A DNA stretch of 64,000 bases from Methylibium sp035762065. GTDB taxonomy: Bacteria > Pseudomonadota > Gammaproteobacteria > Burkholderiales > Burkholderiaceae_C. The DNA is taken from NCBI RefSeq assembly GCF_035762065.1, contig NZ_DASTPW010000029.1:3496-67495 (forward strand). Reading direction: 5' to 3'. Shown one piece after another: positions 28,039 through 36,460 of the stretch; the first letter of the stretch is position 1, and each line of letters begins with the position of its first letter. The position numbers and the translations under genes are program-made. The notes under the pieces are model-generated. The model searched no databases, was not told the origin of the DNA, and saw nothing but the letters and a program-made list of their open reading frames with translations.

Positions 28039-29698
28039 TCGCGCTGCTCAGAGCGCGGCTGTCCTTGTCGAGGATGAACTGCATGACGGCGCCCGGCTGC
28101 TGACGCAGCAAAGTCTCCGGGTCGAAGCCCATGGCCTTGCCGAACCGCTCGATCGACTTCAAGGCGACGCTCATCCGCCGGCCGAGCTGGTCCTGCGTGT
28201 CCAGCTTCTCGGCGCTCGCCTGGAACTGCGTGCCGGCGCTCAGGTGAATCGCGAGTTCGCGCAGGTGGTTCTCGTCCTGGTGCGAAGTGATCGACTTGAG
28301 GTCGACGTTCGCGAGCAGCGCATTCATGCGCTCGCCGACGCTGCGCTCGAGCAGCGGCTTGACGCCGGCATCGGCGCGCTCGCGAGGACGGGCCTGTGGC
28401 GCATCCGGTCCGCGCTCCGGGCGCATCGGCGCTTCGTCGACCGGGCTGCGGCGCGTGCGCACGCTGGAGGGCTGGGAACGCGTCGGCTCCGTCCTCGCCT
28501 CCTGCCGCACCGGGCGGTCGGCTCGCTCGTCGGCCGCGTAGCGGCGGGGCCGGCTCGGGCTCGGTTCCGCAGCGGCCGGCTGCCGCCCGTACGACTGGGC
28601 AGCCTTCGGCTCCACCTCGGCGCGGCTCGGTGCCGGCCTGCGCGGGCTCGCGAATTCCGCGCGCGTCTCACTCGGCCTGGGCTGCTGCCTCGTCGCGGCG
28701 CTTGACCGGTCGTCCCCGGCGCCGCGGCGCGTGCGCGCGGCGCTTTGCTGCTGCACCGACGCCTTCAGCTGATCGAAGCCGGGGGCCACCTTGATCCCCA
28801 TCTCCACTCGTCTGCGCGCCAGTTCGTACGCCTTCTTGTATTTCGCCTCGTCGGCGGCATACCGGCGCTCGTCAGGCATTTCGCTTGGCAAGGTGCGCGC
28901 GTCGGTGCGGTTATCTCGCGCCCACTCGTTCTCACGGTCGATCTCGTGCTGCTCGGTCGGCCGGTAGTGCATGGTCGGCTTCTCGATACCCATGCTCTTC
29001 AACTGCGCCTCGACCTCTTTGTGCAGCGCACGCGCCTTCTGCTCTTCCGCGCGCTCCCGCGCGCGAGCCGCGTTGCGGGCGGCGGTCGCTTCCTCGTCGA
29101 TCACCGTCTCGGGCGTGAAGTCGGGCATCGTGCCGGTGCCTTGGTATTCCGCCGCCTTGATCCGTGCCTCCCGATCGACCGGCAATTCCTTCAGGATCGG
29201 CGCGTTGTCCCGCTCCTCCTGGAACTCCGCGAGCATTTGATGCAGCGATGGCTGCTTCTTGGTTTCCGTCTGGTAGGCCCTCGCTAACCACGGATCGGGA
29301 CCAAGGTGGTCGTGGGTCTCCACCTCCTCGCGTTCGTGGCGCGGCTCCCAGTCGTCGGTCTCCATCGCGTTCTTCAGCATGCGACCGAGCGCGTTGCCGC
29401 CCTGCATCACGTTCTTGCCCGCCGAAGCGACGCCCTTGCTCAGCTGCTTGCCCACCGAGCCCATCCAGCTCGACGGGCTCGATGAGGCCGACCGGCGGCT
29501 CGACGCCTCGCTCGGCAGGCGTGATTCGCGCATCGAGCGGTTCGCGTCGCCCGTCGCATCACCGGCCCGCGGGCCGTTGCCGATCTGCGGTCCCCGATCG
29601 GCATTCGACCTGGCCTGCGTGCGTCCGTCCGACGACGATGAACGGGCCTCCGGCTCGGAGGAGCGCGTGCGCGTCGAGCTGTTCCAAAAAAGTTTCAT
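27983..29698 (-). CDS. large polar hypothetical protein, possibly secreted effector
   Basis: 571 residues behind AAGGAA. The first 90 residues are Ser/Arg-rich with no hydrophobic signal. The middle is highly charged helix with coiled-coil character (ARARERAEEQKARALHKEVE), then a Pro/Arg-rich linker, and a C-terminal helical domain (RMNALLANVDLKSITSHQDE, LGRRMSVALKSIERFGKAMG). A Ser-rich signal-less N-terminus is seen in type III effectors, but no secretion genes are in the window. Base use is a little less GC-rich than neighbours. No standard sigma-54-type site, only a 9-base-spaced near match. Confidence 0.6.
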   Translation of the reverse strand: MKLFWNSSTRTRSSEPEARSSSSDGRTQARSNADRGPQIGNGPRAGDATGDANRSMRESRLPSEASSRRSASSSPSSWMGSVGKQLSKGVASAGKNVMQGGNALGRMLKNAMETDDWEPRHEREEVETHDHLGPDPWLARAYQTETKKQPSLHQMLAEFQEERDNAPILKELPVDREARIKAAEYQGTGTMPDFTPETVIDEEATAARNAARARERAEEQKARALHKEVEAQLKSMGIEKPTMHYRPTEQHEIDRENEWARDNRTDARTLPSEMPDERRYAADEAKYKKAYELARRRVEMGIKVAPGFDQLKASVQQQSAARTRRGAGDDRSSAATRQQPRPSETRAEFASPRRPAPSRAEVEPKAAQSYGRQPAAAEPSPSRPRRYAADERADRPVRQEARTEPTRSQPSSVRTRRSPVDEAPMRPERGPDAPQARPRERADAGVKPLLERSVGERMNALLANVDLKSITSHQDENHLRELAIHLSAGTQFQASAEKLDTQDQLGRRMSVALKSIERFGKAMGFDPETLLRQQPGAVMQFILDKDSRALSSAIREVSKQEAPRDARAAGG

Positions 29699-29824
29699 CG
29701 CCGTTCCTTGCGTGTCACCAGAGCGCTGCAAGCCTAGGCCGCCCCGAGCCGGCCCCGCAACGGCGGACGAACCGCTGTGGCGGGGCGCGAAGCTCTCGGC
29801 GACACGGCAAGAGCCTCATCGCGG

Positions 29825-31258
29825 TCATTTCGACTTGGCCTTCTTCGGCTTCTTGTTGCCGTCGGCATCGGACTTGCGGTCGTCGTCCTTGACCTTGCCC
29901 GAGTCCTTGTCGGCCTTCACGTCCTTGTCGCCCTTGTCGTCCTTGTCGGACTTCACCTTGCCGGAGTCCTTGTCGGCCTTCATGTCCTTGTCCGCCTTGG
30001 CCTTGCCGGAGTCCTTGTCGGCCTTCACGTCCTTGTCGGTCTTGGCCTTGCCGGCGCCCTTGTCGGACTTCACGTCCTTGTCGTCCTTGCCGTCCTTGTC
30101 GGCCTTGGTCGTGCCGCCCTTGCCGGACTTCACGTCCTTGTCGGCCTTGTCGGCCTTGGTCGTGCCGCCCTTGTCGGACTTCACGTCCTTGTCGTCCTTG
30201 CCGTCCTTGTCGGCCTTGGCCGTGCCGGCGTCCTTGTCGGACTTCACGTCCTTGTCGTCCTTGTCGGCCTTGGTCGTGCCGCCCTTGTCGGCCTTCACGT
30301 CCTTGTCGTCCTTGTCGGCCTTGGTCGTGCCGGCGTCCTTGTCGCCCTTCACGTCCTTGCCGTCGTCGTCGGCCTTCACGTCAGCGTGGTCGCCGACCTT
30401 GCTGGAGCCTCCGTGGCCGCTGCTGCTCATCAGCTTCGATGCGCCTTTGCGCACCATGTCCCAGACAGCGCTGCCGCCCGAGCCGTGAGACCCGTGGGAC
30501 TCGTGCGAGCCTTCCGCGTGGCTGTCTCCATGGTCGTCGTCGTGCCCGGCCTGCTTGACGTGCTCGCCGTGGCCGCTGCTGCTGCTCATCAGCTTCGATG
30601 CGCCCTTGCGCAACGTGTCCCAGACGGAACTGCCCGAGCCATGAGATCCATGCGAGCCTTTCGCGTGGCTTTCGTGGTCGTCGTCGTCATCGTCGTCGTC
30701 GTCGTCATGCTCCGCACGGCCGGCATGCTGCACATGCTCGCCATGGCCGACGGCGGGCCGGCTCATCGAGTTGATCCACGACTTCGCCGACATGCCGCTG
30801 CCGAAGTGGCTCGCGGCTTCGTCGCCGGCGGGTTCGAAGCGCGGGATGGTCCGCCCGAAGCCCGCGTCGCCGAAGGCTTCGCTCTGCCGTTCGAGCACCG
30901 AGCCGCGTGAAAGCATCTGCATGCCCGCCACGTCGGGCCCGCCGCGCTGCAGGTGCAGGGCCTGCTCGCCCAAGCCATGCTGCTCCAGCATCGGTCCGCG
31001 TGAAACGATGTGCATCGCGGCGCTGTCGCTGCCAAGCTTCGGCAGCTGCAACGCACGGTTGGCGTGCTCGTCGTGCACCACCACCGCGGTCGGGCCGCCG
31101 CGTAGCCCCATGTGCTCGGCGATCCCCGGCGGCAGCGCCTTCGGGACGATGCCCAGCATCGCGCCGGCGCCGTGCTGATGCGCCGCCTCGGGCTGGCCGG
31201 CCTTGCCAAGTTCGCCCGGTACGGAGATCTTCTTGACGATTTGGGTCATGAAACTCAT
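29825..31258 (-). CDS. Lys/Asp repeat protein with duplicated WD-KGASKLM module
   Basis: 477 residues, ATG 31258 behind GGGGA. Residues 1-165 are non-repetitive, without signal peptide. Two copies of a module (SVWDTLRKGASKLMSSSSGH and AVWDMVRKGASKLMSSSGH) follow, separated by His/Asp/Ser stretches with a ten-Asp run. The last 190 residues are tandem copies built on DKDVKADK and GGTTKADK. Alternating Lys and Asp recalls desiccation-type or nucleic-acid-associated disordered proteins. Function unknown. No sigma-54-type element upstream. Confidence 0.65.
   Translation of the reverse strand: MSFMTQIVKKISVPGELGKAGQPEAAHQHGAGAMLGIVPKALPPGIAEHMGLRGGPTAVVVHDEHANRALQLPKLGSDSAAMHIVSRGPMLEQHGLGEQALHLQRGGPDVAGMQMLSRGSVLERQSEAFGDAGFGRTIPRFEPAGDEAASHFGSGMSAKSWINSMSRPAVGHGEHVQHAGRAEHDDDDDDDDDDHESHAKGSHGSHGSGSSVWDTLRKGASKLMSSSSGHGEHVKQAGHDDDHGDSHAEGSHESHGSHGSGGSAVWDMVRKGASKLMSSSGHGGSSKVGDHADVKADDDGKDVKGDKDAGTTKADKDDKDVKADKGGTTKADKDDKDVKSDKDAGTAKADKDGKDDKDVKSDKGGTTKADKADKDVKSGKGGTTKADKDGKDDKDVKSDKGAGKAKTDKDVKADKDSGKAKADKDMKADKDSGKVKSDKDDKGDKDVKADKDSGKVKDDDRKSDADGNKKPKKAKSK
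29870..30370 (-). repeat. coding tandem repeats (Lys/Asp-rich)
   Basis: On the plus strand units such as CTTGTCGGCCTTCACGTC and variants recur with 15-60 base periodicity. They keep frame in the minus-strand gene and encode DKDVKADK-like units. In-frame length changes suggest slippage or recombination has shaped them. Confidence 0.8.
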
Positions 31259-31372
31259 GGCGATCCCCGGCTATGGATGCAGTCGCTTCGAGCGTAGCGG
31301 CGCACCCCTGGCCCGCCGGAGCGGCGCCGAAGCGCTGTGACGGTTTGCGAAGCGCCGTCGCCGCGGGCCGCC

Positions 31373-32320
31373 TCAGCCGGCGACGTCGCGCAGCGCCGCG
31401 TTCCAGTCGGCGACGAAGCGCTCGATGCCGAAGCGCTCGGCGGCGGTGCGCCGCGCGCCCTCGCCCCAGCGGCGCGCGAGCACCGGGTCGCGGGCCAGTT
31501 CGCGCATCACCTCGACGAGCGGCTCAAGCCGCGTGTCGGCCCAGCCGTTCTCGCCGTTGCGGATCACCGTCGCCATCTCGGTGGTGGCCAGCGCGACGAT
31601 CGGCAGGCCGACCGTCATCGCCTCGACGACCGCGAGGCCCATGCTGGTCCAGCGGATCGGGTTGAAGAACCAGCGGTGCCGCGCCATCAGCCCGGGCAGC
31701 CGGTGCTGGTCGACCTCGCCGGCGCCGCCGGGCAAGGCCGTGCTGCCCATGCCGACCAGCGTCAGCGGCACCTGCTCGGCACACCGCTCGTAGACGTCGC
31801 GCCCGAGCCGGCGCCCGCGCTTCGCGAGGTGGTTGACGACGACGATGCCGCGCGCCTGGTCGCCTTCGTAGACGGCCGGCGCGACGAGGCGCACGCCGTG
31901 CTCGATCACGCGCACCGGCGTCGCGCCGGCATCCCACATCAGCGCGTTGAACGGCGTCACCTGCACCAGCAGCGCGCCGGGGTCGTCGCACCAGTGGCGG
32001 GTGTCGCTGGGGTGCTGCTGCGGCGGGTCGTGCTCGATCACGATGCGCGGCAGGCGGCGCTGGGCTTCGCTGAGCAGTTCGAGGCGATCGACCTCCCAGG
32101 CGCGGCGCGACTGGTAGACGACCACGTCGAAGTCCATGCGCTGCAAGGCTTCGACCGGCGCGTCGTGCACGTGCTCGCCCCAGGGGAGGCTGCCGCTGCG
32201 GCCCGTGCGGTGCGGCGAGCCTTCGGCGTCGCGCACCAGGTAGAGCTCGTGCGGGATCTGCGCCAGGTTGTAGAGGTAGTTGCCGTGGACGTGCCACGTC
32301 AGGATGCGCAGCCGGCGCAT
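31373..32320 (-). CDS. glycosyltransferase (GT4-like)
   Basis: 315 residues. N-terminal RILTWHVHGNYLYNLAQIPHE, with a central FNALMWDAG and the donor-domain region NPIRWTSMGLAVVEAMTVGLP, which carries the conserved Glu pair of GT-B retaining enzymes. It is the last gene of the envelope glycan cluster; its ATG overlaps the stop of the upstream heptosyltransferase-like gene (TGATG). The acceptor is unknown. Confidence 0.82.
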   Translation of the reverse strand: MRRLRILTWHVHGNYLYNLAQIPHELYLVRDAEGSPHRTGRSGSLPWGEHVHDAPVEALQRMDFDVVVYQSRRAWEVDRLELLSEAQRRLPRIVIEHDPPQQHPSDTRHWCDDPGALLVQVTPFNALMWDAGATPVRVIEHGVRLVAPAVYEGDQARGIVVVNHLAKRGRRLGRDVYERCAEQVPLTLVGMGSTALPGGAGEVDQHRLPGLMARHRWFFNPIRWTSMGLAVVEAMTVGLPIVALATTEMATVIRNGENGWADTRLEPLVEVMRELARDPVLARRWGEGARRTAAERFGIERFVADWNAALRDVAG

Positions 32321-33453
32321 CAGCAGGCCACCGGCAGGCGCCGCGCGGCGGCGAGCACCTGATCGACGTGCACGCCGCTCGCGCAGGCGTGGCCGGTCGG
32401 GCAGACCGCGTGGGCGCAGGGCCGGCACTCGACCGGCTGCCACAGCACCGGGTGCAGCGCGGCGTCCAGCGGCGCCCAGCGCGCGACGTCGGCGCCGCAG
32501 CTGACGACCACGCTCGGCGTCGCGAGCGCGCTCGCCACGTGCGACAGCCCGGTGTCGTTGCACACGACCAGCTCCGCCCCCTCGACCAGCGCGCCCAGCG
32601 TCCACAGGCTGGTGCGGCCGGCGAGGGCGAGCGCCGGGTGGCGCATCGCGCGCGCAAGCGCATCGACCAGCTCGCGCTCGGGCTCGCCGCCGGTCAGCAC
32701 GACGGTGAGGCCGCGCTCGGCCAGCGCATCGGCGACCGCCGCGAAGCGCTCGATGCCCCAGCGCCGCGACGGCAGCTGCGAGCCCGCATGCACGCAGGCG
32801 TAGCGGCGCGGCGGCGCGCCGTCGAACAGCGCGCGCAGCTCGCGGCGATCGGCCTCGTGCACGGGGAATTCCAGCTCGCGGCCTCGGGGCGCGAAGCCGA
32901 GCGCGGTCGTCAGCGTGAGCAGGCGATCGATCTCGTGGCCTTCGTCGGGCCAGCGCGCGAACCACGGCCCGTTGGCCTGCGGCCACCACGCCACCTCGTC
33001 GCGGAAGCCGGCGATCCGCCGCGCGCCGAAGCTCGCGACCAGCGGGTTGGCGATGCGGCCGCTGCCGTGCAGCTGCACCGCGAGATCGAACCGGCGGTCC
33101 TGCACCTGCGCGAGGAAATCGGGCAGCACGCGCACGTCGCAGGCGCGCTCGGGCAGGCCCGGGTAGCCCGGGAACTCGATGAAGCGATCGACCGGCGCGA
33201 GCCGCTCGGCCAGGCCGCGCATCCACGGCAGCCCGATCAGCGTGATCTCGGCATCGGGCAGGCCGGCACGCAGCGCGCGCAGCGCCGGCACCGCGCAGAG
33301 CATGTCGCCCAGCATCAGCGCGCGAAAGACCGCGACGCGCTCGATCGACGGGTCGCCGGCGAGCCGCGGCGCGCTCGGCACCGGCGGCGCGGCCACGGGC
33401 CGGCGCGGCGGCATCGCGACGGTCGCGGGCGCAGCCACCGCCGCGCGCCTCAC
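32320..33453 (-). CDS. glycosyltransferase family 9 (heptosyltransferase-like)
   Basis: 377 residues if started at GTG 33453, which overlaps the GT2 stop (GTGA); ATG 33414 is an alternative. GT9 features: FRALMLGDMLCAVPALRAL, VHAGSQLPSRRWGIERFA with the substrate Arg/Trp, LTGGEPERELVDAL and VVCNDTGLSHVASAL. Family members add heptose or similar sugars in LPS core synthesis. Four Cys cluster near the C-terminus (CRPCAHAVCPTGHAC), as in the second GT9 of this cluster. Confidence 0.85.
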   Translation of the reverse strand: MRRAAVAAPATVAMPPRRPVAAPPVPSAPRLAGDPSIERVAVFRALMLGDMLCAVPALRALRAGLPDAEITLIGLPWMRGLAERLAPVDRFIEFPGYPGLPERACDVRVLPDFLAQVQDRRFDLAVQLHGSGRIANPLVASFGARRIAGFRDEVAWWPQANGPWFARWPDEGHEIDRLLTLTTALGFAPRGRELEFPVHEADRRELRALFDGAPPRRYACVHAGSQLPSRRWGIERFAAVADALAERGLTVVLTGGEPERELVDALARAMRHPALALAGRTSLWTLGALVEGAELVVCNDTGLSHVASALATPSVVVSCGADVARWAPLDAALHPVLWQPVECRPCAHAVCPTGHACASGVHVDQVLAAARRLPVAC

Positions 33454-34475
33454 CAGAACCAGACCCGCCAGTGCAGCGCGCCGCGCAGGCGCCAGTACAC
33501 CGAAAGGAAGGGGATCAGCGCCGAGGTCGCCAGCATCTCGGCGACGTGCCGGGGATCGCGCGAAGTGCGCGCGAGCCGCCGGCCGGCGATCCACAGCACC
33601 TGCGCGCCGGCCATCGCGGCGCAGGCCGCGGCCAGCGTGCCGGCGCCGGCGAAGGCGGCGACCAGCGCGACCAGCGCCAGCGCGACGATCGCGTAATAGT
33701 GCCACGGCGGCGTCGCGCGGATGCGCTGGCGGTAGCGCTGGCGATGCTTCTTGTAGAGCAGCGCGTCGAACATCACGTTGCGCTGCTGGCGCAGGCTCAC
33801 GCCCCAGGGCTCGGGCCGCACCGGATGCACGACGACGGCCTCGGCCGCTTCGCCGATCGGGCCGACCTCGGTCTCGAGGCGGAACTGCAGATCGGAGTCC
33901 TCGCGCCACGGGCGGGTGAAGCGCTCGTCAAAGCCGCCGACCTTCTCCAGCGCCGCGCGCCGCACGAAGGCGTTCGCGGTGACGAACTCGGCGCGTTCGA
34001 GCCCCTGGGTCATCCGCTCGTGGTCAGTCGGCTGCGAGGAGACCGGCACGCGCACGCGCCCGTGCACCGCCGCCTGCCACGGCGCGAGCGAGCGTTCGCC
34101 CTGGGCGAGCCAGTCGCGCTCGGGCACGGTGTCGTCGTCGGTGAAGGCGATCAGCTCGCCGCGCGCGGCACGCCAGCCGGCGTTGCGCGCGACCGCCGGG
34201 CCCTTGCCGCGCAGCGGGCGCAGGTAGCGCAGCGCCGGCCGCTGGCGCGCATGCACGCGGCGGCGCAGCTGCTCGACGAGCGCGCGCGTCGCGTGGTCGT
34301 GGCCGTCGTCCACGACGATCACCTCGTAGGCGTGCGCGCTCAGGTCCTGCGACAGCAGCGCGTGCAGGCAGCGCAGCAGCATCGCCGGGCGGCGGCAGGT
34401 CGGCACCACGACGGAGATGCGCGGCCGCGCGAGCGGCAGCGGGGTCGGCGATTCGAAGTCGAAGGTGTCGTTCAT
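33450..34475 (-). CDS. glycosyltransferase family 2 membrane protein
   Basis: 341 residues, ATG 34475 behind AGAGGAC. GT-A fold with ISVVVPTCRRPAMLLRCL, VIVVDDGHD, the DXD-like FTDDDTVPER and a WREDSDLQFRLE catalytic region. Two C-terminal membrane helices near 265-310 hold it at the inner membrane. It adds a sugar to an envelope polysaccharide or lipid carrier. The 140 bases upstream contain no sigma-54-type element, so it is probably read from the carbamoyltransferase operon. Confidence 0.87.
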   Translation of the reverse strand: MNDTFDFESPTPLPLARPRISVVVPTCRRPAMLLRCLHALLSQDLSAHAYEVIVVDDGHDHATRALVEQLRRRVHARQRPALRYLRPLRGKGPAVARNAGWRAARGELIAFTDDDTVPERDWLAQGERSLAPWQAAVHGRVRVPVSSQPTDHERMTQGLERAEFVTANAFVRRAALEKVGGFDERFTRPWREDSDLQFRLETEVGPIGEAAEAVVVHPVRPEPWGVSLRQQRNVMFDALLYKKHRQRYRQRIRATPPWHYYAIVALALVALVAAFAGAGTLAAACAAMAGAQVLWIAGRRLARTSRDPRHVAEMLATSALIPFLSVYWRLRGALHWRVWFW

Positions 34476-34615
34476 CGCGAGTCCTCTTGTGCAGGGACCG
34501 AGCGACCGCCGCGAATCCGGCTGCGCGGAGCCGCCGGCGGGGCCGCCAGGGCCACGAGAAGGCCCTTTCCGAGGTCCACGGGGGAGCGGCGAAGCCGCAA
34601 CGGGGGTGGTCGTCA

Positions 34616-36460
34616 TCACTTCTCGATCAGGAAGGGGCCGATGGCCAAGGCATCGAGCGGCGTGGTGAAGAAGGCCTCCAGCGCGTCCTGCGGCCGGCAC
34701 ACCACCGGCTGGCCGCGCACGTTGAACGAGGTGTTGACCAGCACCGGCACGCCGGTGCGGCGCTCGAAGGCCGCGAGCAGCGCGTGGAAGGCCGGGTTCG
34801 TCTGCGCGCTCACCGTCTGCACGCGCGCGGTGCCGTCGCTGTGGCAGGCCGAGGGGATGCGCTCGGCGCAGCCCGCCTTGGTGCGGTAGACGAACAGCAT
34901 GAACGGCGCGGTGCCCCCGTTCGCCTCGGCCGGCTCGAACCACTGCGCGAAGCGCTCTTCCAGGATCGCCGGCGCGACCGGCCGGAAGTCCTCGCGGTCC
35001 TTGAGGTCGTTGAGCCGCTGCTGCATCGCCGGGTCGATCGGCGAGGCGAGGATCGAGCGGGCGCCGAGCGCGCGCGGGCCCCACTCCATGCGACCCTGGT
35101 ACCAGCCCACGACCGCGTTGCGCGCGAGCAGCTCGGCGGTCGCCTCGGCGAGGTCGTCGGGCCGGCGGTAGTCCAGCTTGGCCCAGCGCAGCAGTTCCTC
35201 GATCTGCGCCTCGGACCAGGACGGCCCGAGGTAGGCGTGCTCCATCGTCCAGCGCCGCTCGGCCAAAGGCACCGCGACCGGCTCGTTCGGCGCCGGCTCG
35301 GCCACCGGCGCGACGCTCTCGTGCGGACGTTCGCGCGCGTCGATCCACAAGGCCGCGCCGAGCGCGGTGCCGGCGTCGCCGGCCGCCGGCTGCACCCAGA
35401 CCGCGTCGAACAAGCCGCTGTCGCGCAGCTTCGCGTTCATCACGCAGTTCAGCGCGACGCCGCCGGCCATGGCGAGCTTCGATTCGCCGCTCGTCTCGCG
35501 CAGCCAGCGCGCGAGCTTGCCGACGGTGTCCTCCAGCACCACCTGCAGCGAGGCGGCGATGTCGAAGTGATGCTGCGACAGCGGCTCGTCGAGCGCGCGC
35601 GCCGGCCCGAGCACGCGCGCCATGTCGATCGCCTCGATGCGGTAGCGGCCGTCGCTCCCCACGTGCACGTGCTGTTCGAGCGCGCCGGCCAGCTTCGGCC
35701 GGCCGAGCGCGGCCAGCGCCATCACCTTGTATTCGTCGCTCGAGCCGAGGAAGCCCAGGTGCATCGTCACCCGCTCGTACAGCAGCCCGAGCGAATGCGG
35801 CATGCGCACCTCGCCGAGCGGGCGGTAGCTGCCGGCGCGGCCCTGCTCGTGGCCGCGGTAGACGCCGTAGGTGGTGGTCGCTTCCTCGCCGCGGCCGTCG
35901 AGCGTGAGCACCGCGCAGCGGTCGAAGGGCGCGGCCAGGAAGGCGCTGGCCTGGTGGCACAGATGGTGATCGACGTGATGGAAGCGCCAGCGCGGCTGCG
36001 CCTGCCCGGCCGGCTTCGCGAGCCGGCGGCGCAGGTGGTGCGGCGCGCCGTCGGCCAGGTGGCGCGGCACGCTCTGCATGTAGGCGAGGAACAGCGGGTC
36101 CCAGCGGTTGTCCCACGCGCGCAAAGCGCGCACTCCACGATCCTCGCGCGTGGGGCGCGACTCGGCGTCCGGCAGCACGAACGGCCCGGCAGGCGAGAGG
36201 CCGTCGTCGCGGTGCGCGACGAAGGCCTGCGGGTCGAAGCTGTAGGCGACGTGGTCGACGTCGTGCAGCTTGATGCCCGCCGCTTCGAGGCAGTGGTCGA
36301 TCGCATGGAAGGGCAGCTCCCAGGCGCTGAACGGCAGCGCGCGCTTCGCGTGCTTGATGCGCGTGTAGCGCTCTTCCTCCGAAGCCGCGACGACGAGCCC
36401 GTCGACGACGATCGCCGCCGACGAATCGTGGAAGGCGGCGTTGATGCCGAGCGTGATCAT
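34616..36460 (-). CDS. NodU/CmcH family carbamoyltransferase
   Basis: 614 residues. N-terminal ASKHA-like domain: MITLGINAAFHDSSAA, the metal site HHVDHHLCHQASAF near residue 160, and GVALNCVMNAKL. The C-terminal YrdC-like part has WYQGRMEWGPRALGARSIL and NTSFNVRGQPVVC. The enzyme transfers a carbamoyl group from carbamoyl phosphate to a hydroxyl. Among glycosyltransferases it most likely decorates LPS core or O-chain sugars. The start overlaps the GT9 stop (ATGA). Confidence 0.93.
   Translation of the reverse strand: MITLGINAAFHDSSAAIVVDGLVVAASEEERYTRIKHAKRALPFSAWELPFHAIDHCLEAAGIKLHDVDHVAYSFDPQAFVAHRDDGLSPAGPFVLPDAESRPTREDRGVRALRAWDNRWDPLFLAYMQSVPRHLADGAPHHLRRRLAKPAGQAQPRWRFHHVDHHLCHQASAFLAAPFDRCAVLTLDGRGEEATTTYGVYRGHEQGRAGSYRPLGEVRMPHSLGLLYERVTMHLGFLGSSDEYKVMALAALGRPKLAGALEQHVHVGSDGRYRIEAIDMARVLGPARALDEPLSQHHFDIAASLQVVLEDTVGKLARWLRETSGESKLAMAGGVALNCVMNAKLRDSGLFDAVWVQPAAGDAGTALGAALWIDARERPHESVAPVAEPAPNEPVAVPLAERRWTMEHAYLGPSWSEAQIEELLRWAKLDYRRPDDLAEATAELLARNAVVGWYQGRMEWGPRALGARSILASPIDPAMQQRLNDLKDREDFRPVAPAILEERFAQWFEPAEANGGTAPFMLFVYRTKAGCAERIPSACHSDGTARVQTVSAQTNPAFHALLAAFERRTGVPVLVNTSFNVRGQPVVCRPQDALEAFFTTPLDALAIGPFLIEK

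Noticed and set aside
29728..29741. Sigma-54-type site before the 571-residue protein
   Set aside because: GGCCTAGGCTTGCA has nine rather than ten bases between GG and GC, and this spacing is normally strict.
29870..30370. CRISPR-like direct repeats
   Set aside because: The repeats keep reading frame and encode Lys/Asp units; spacing is irregular and there are no unique spacers of constant length.
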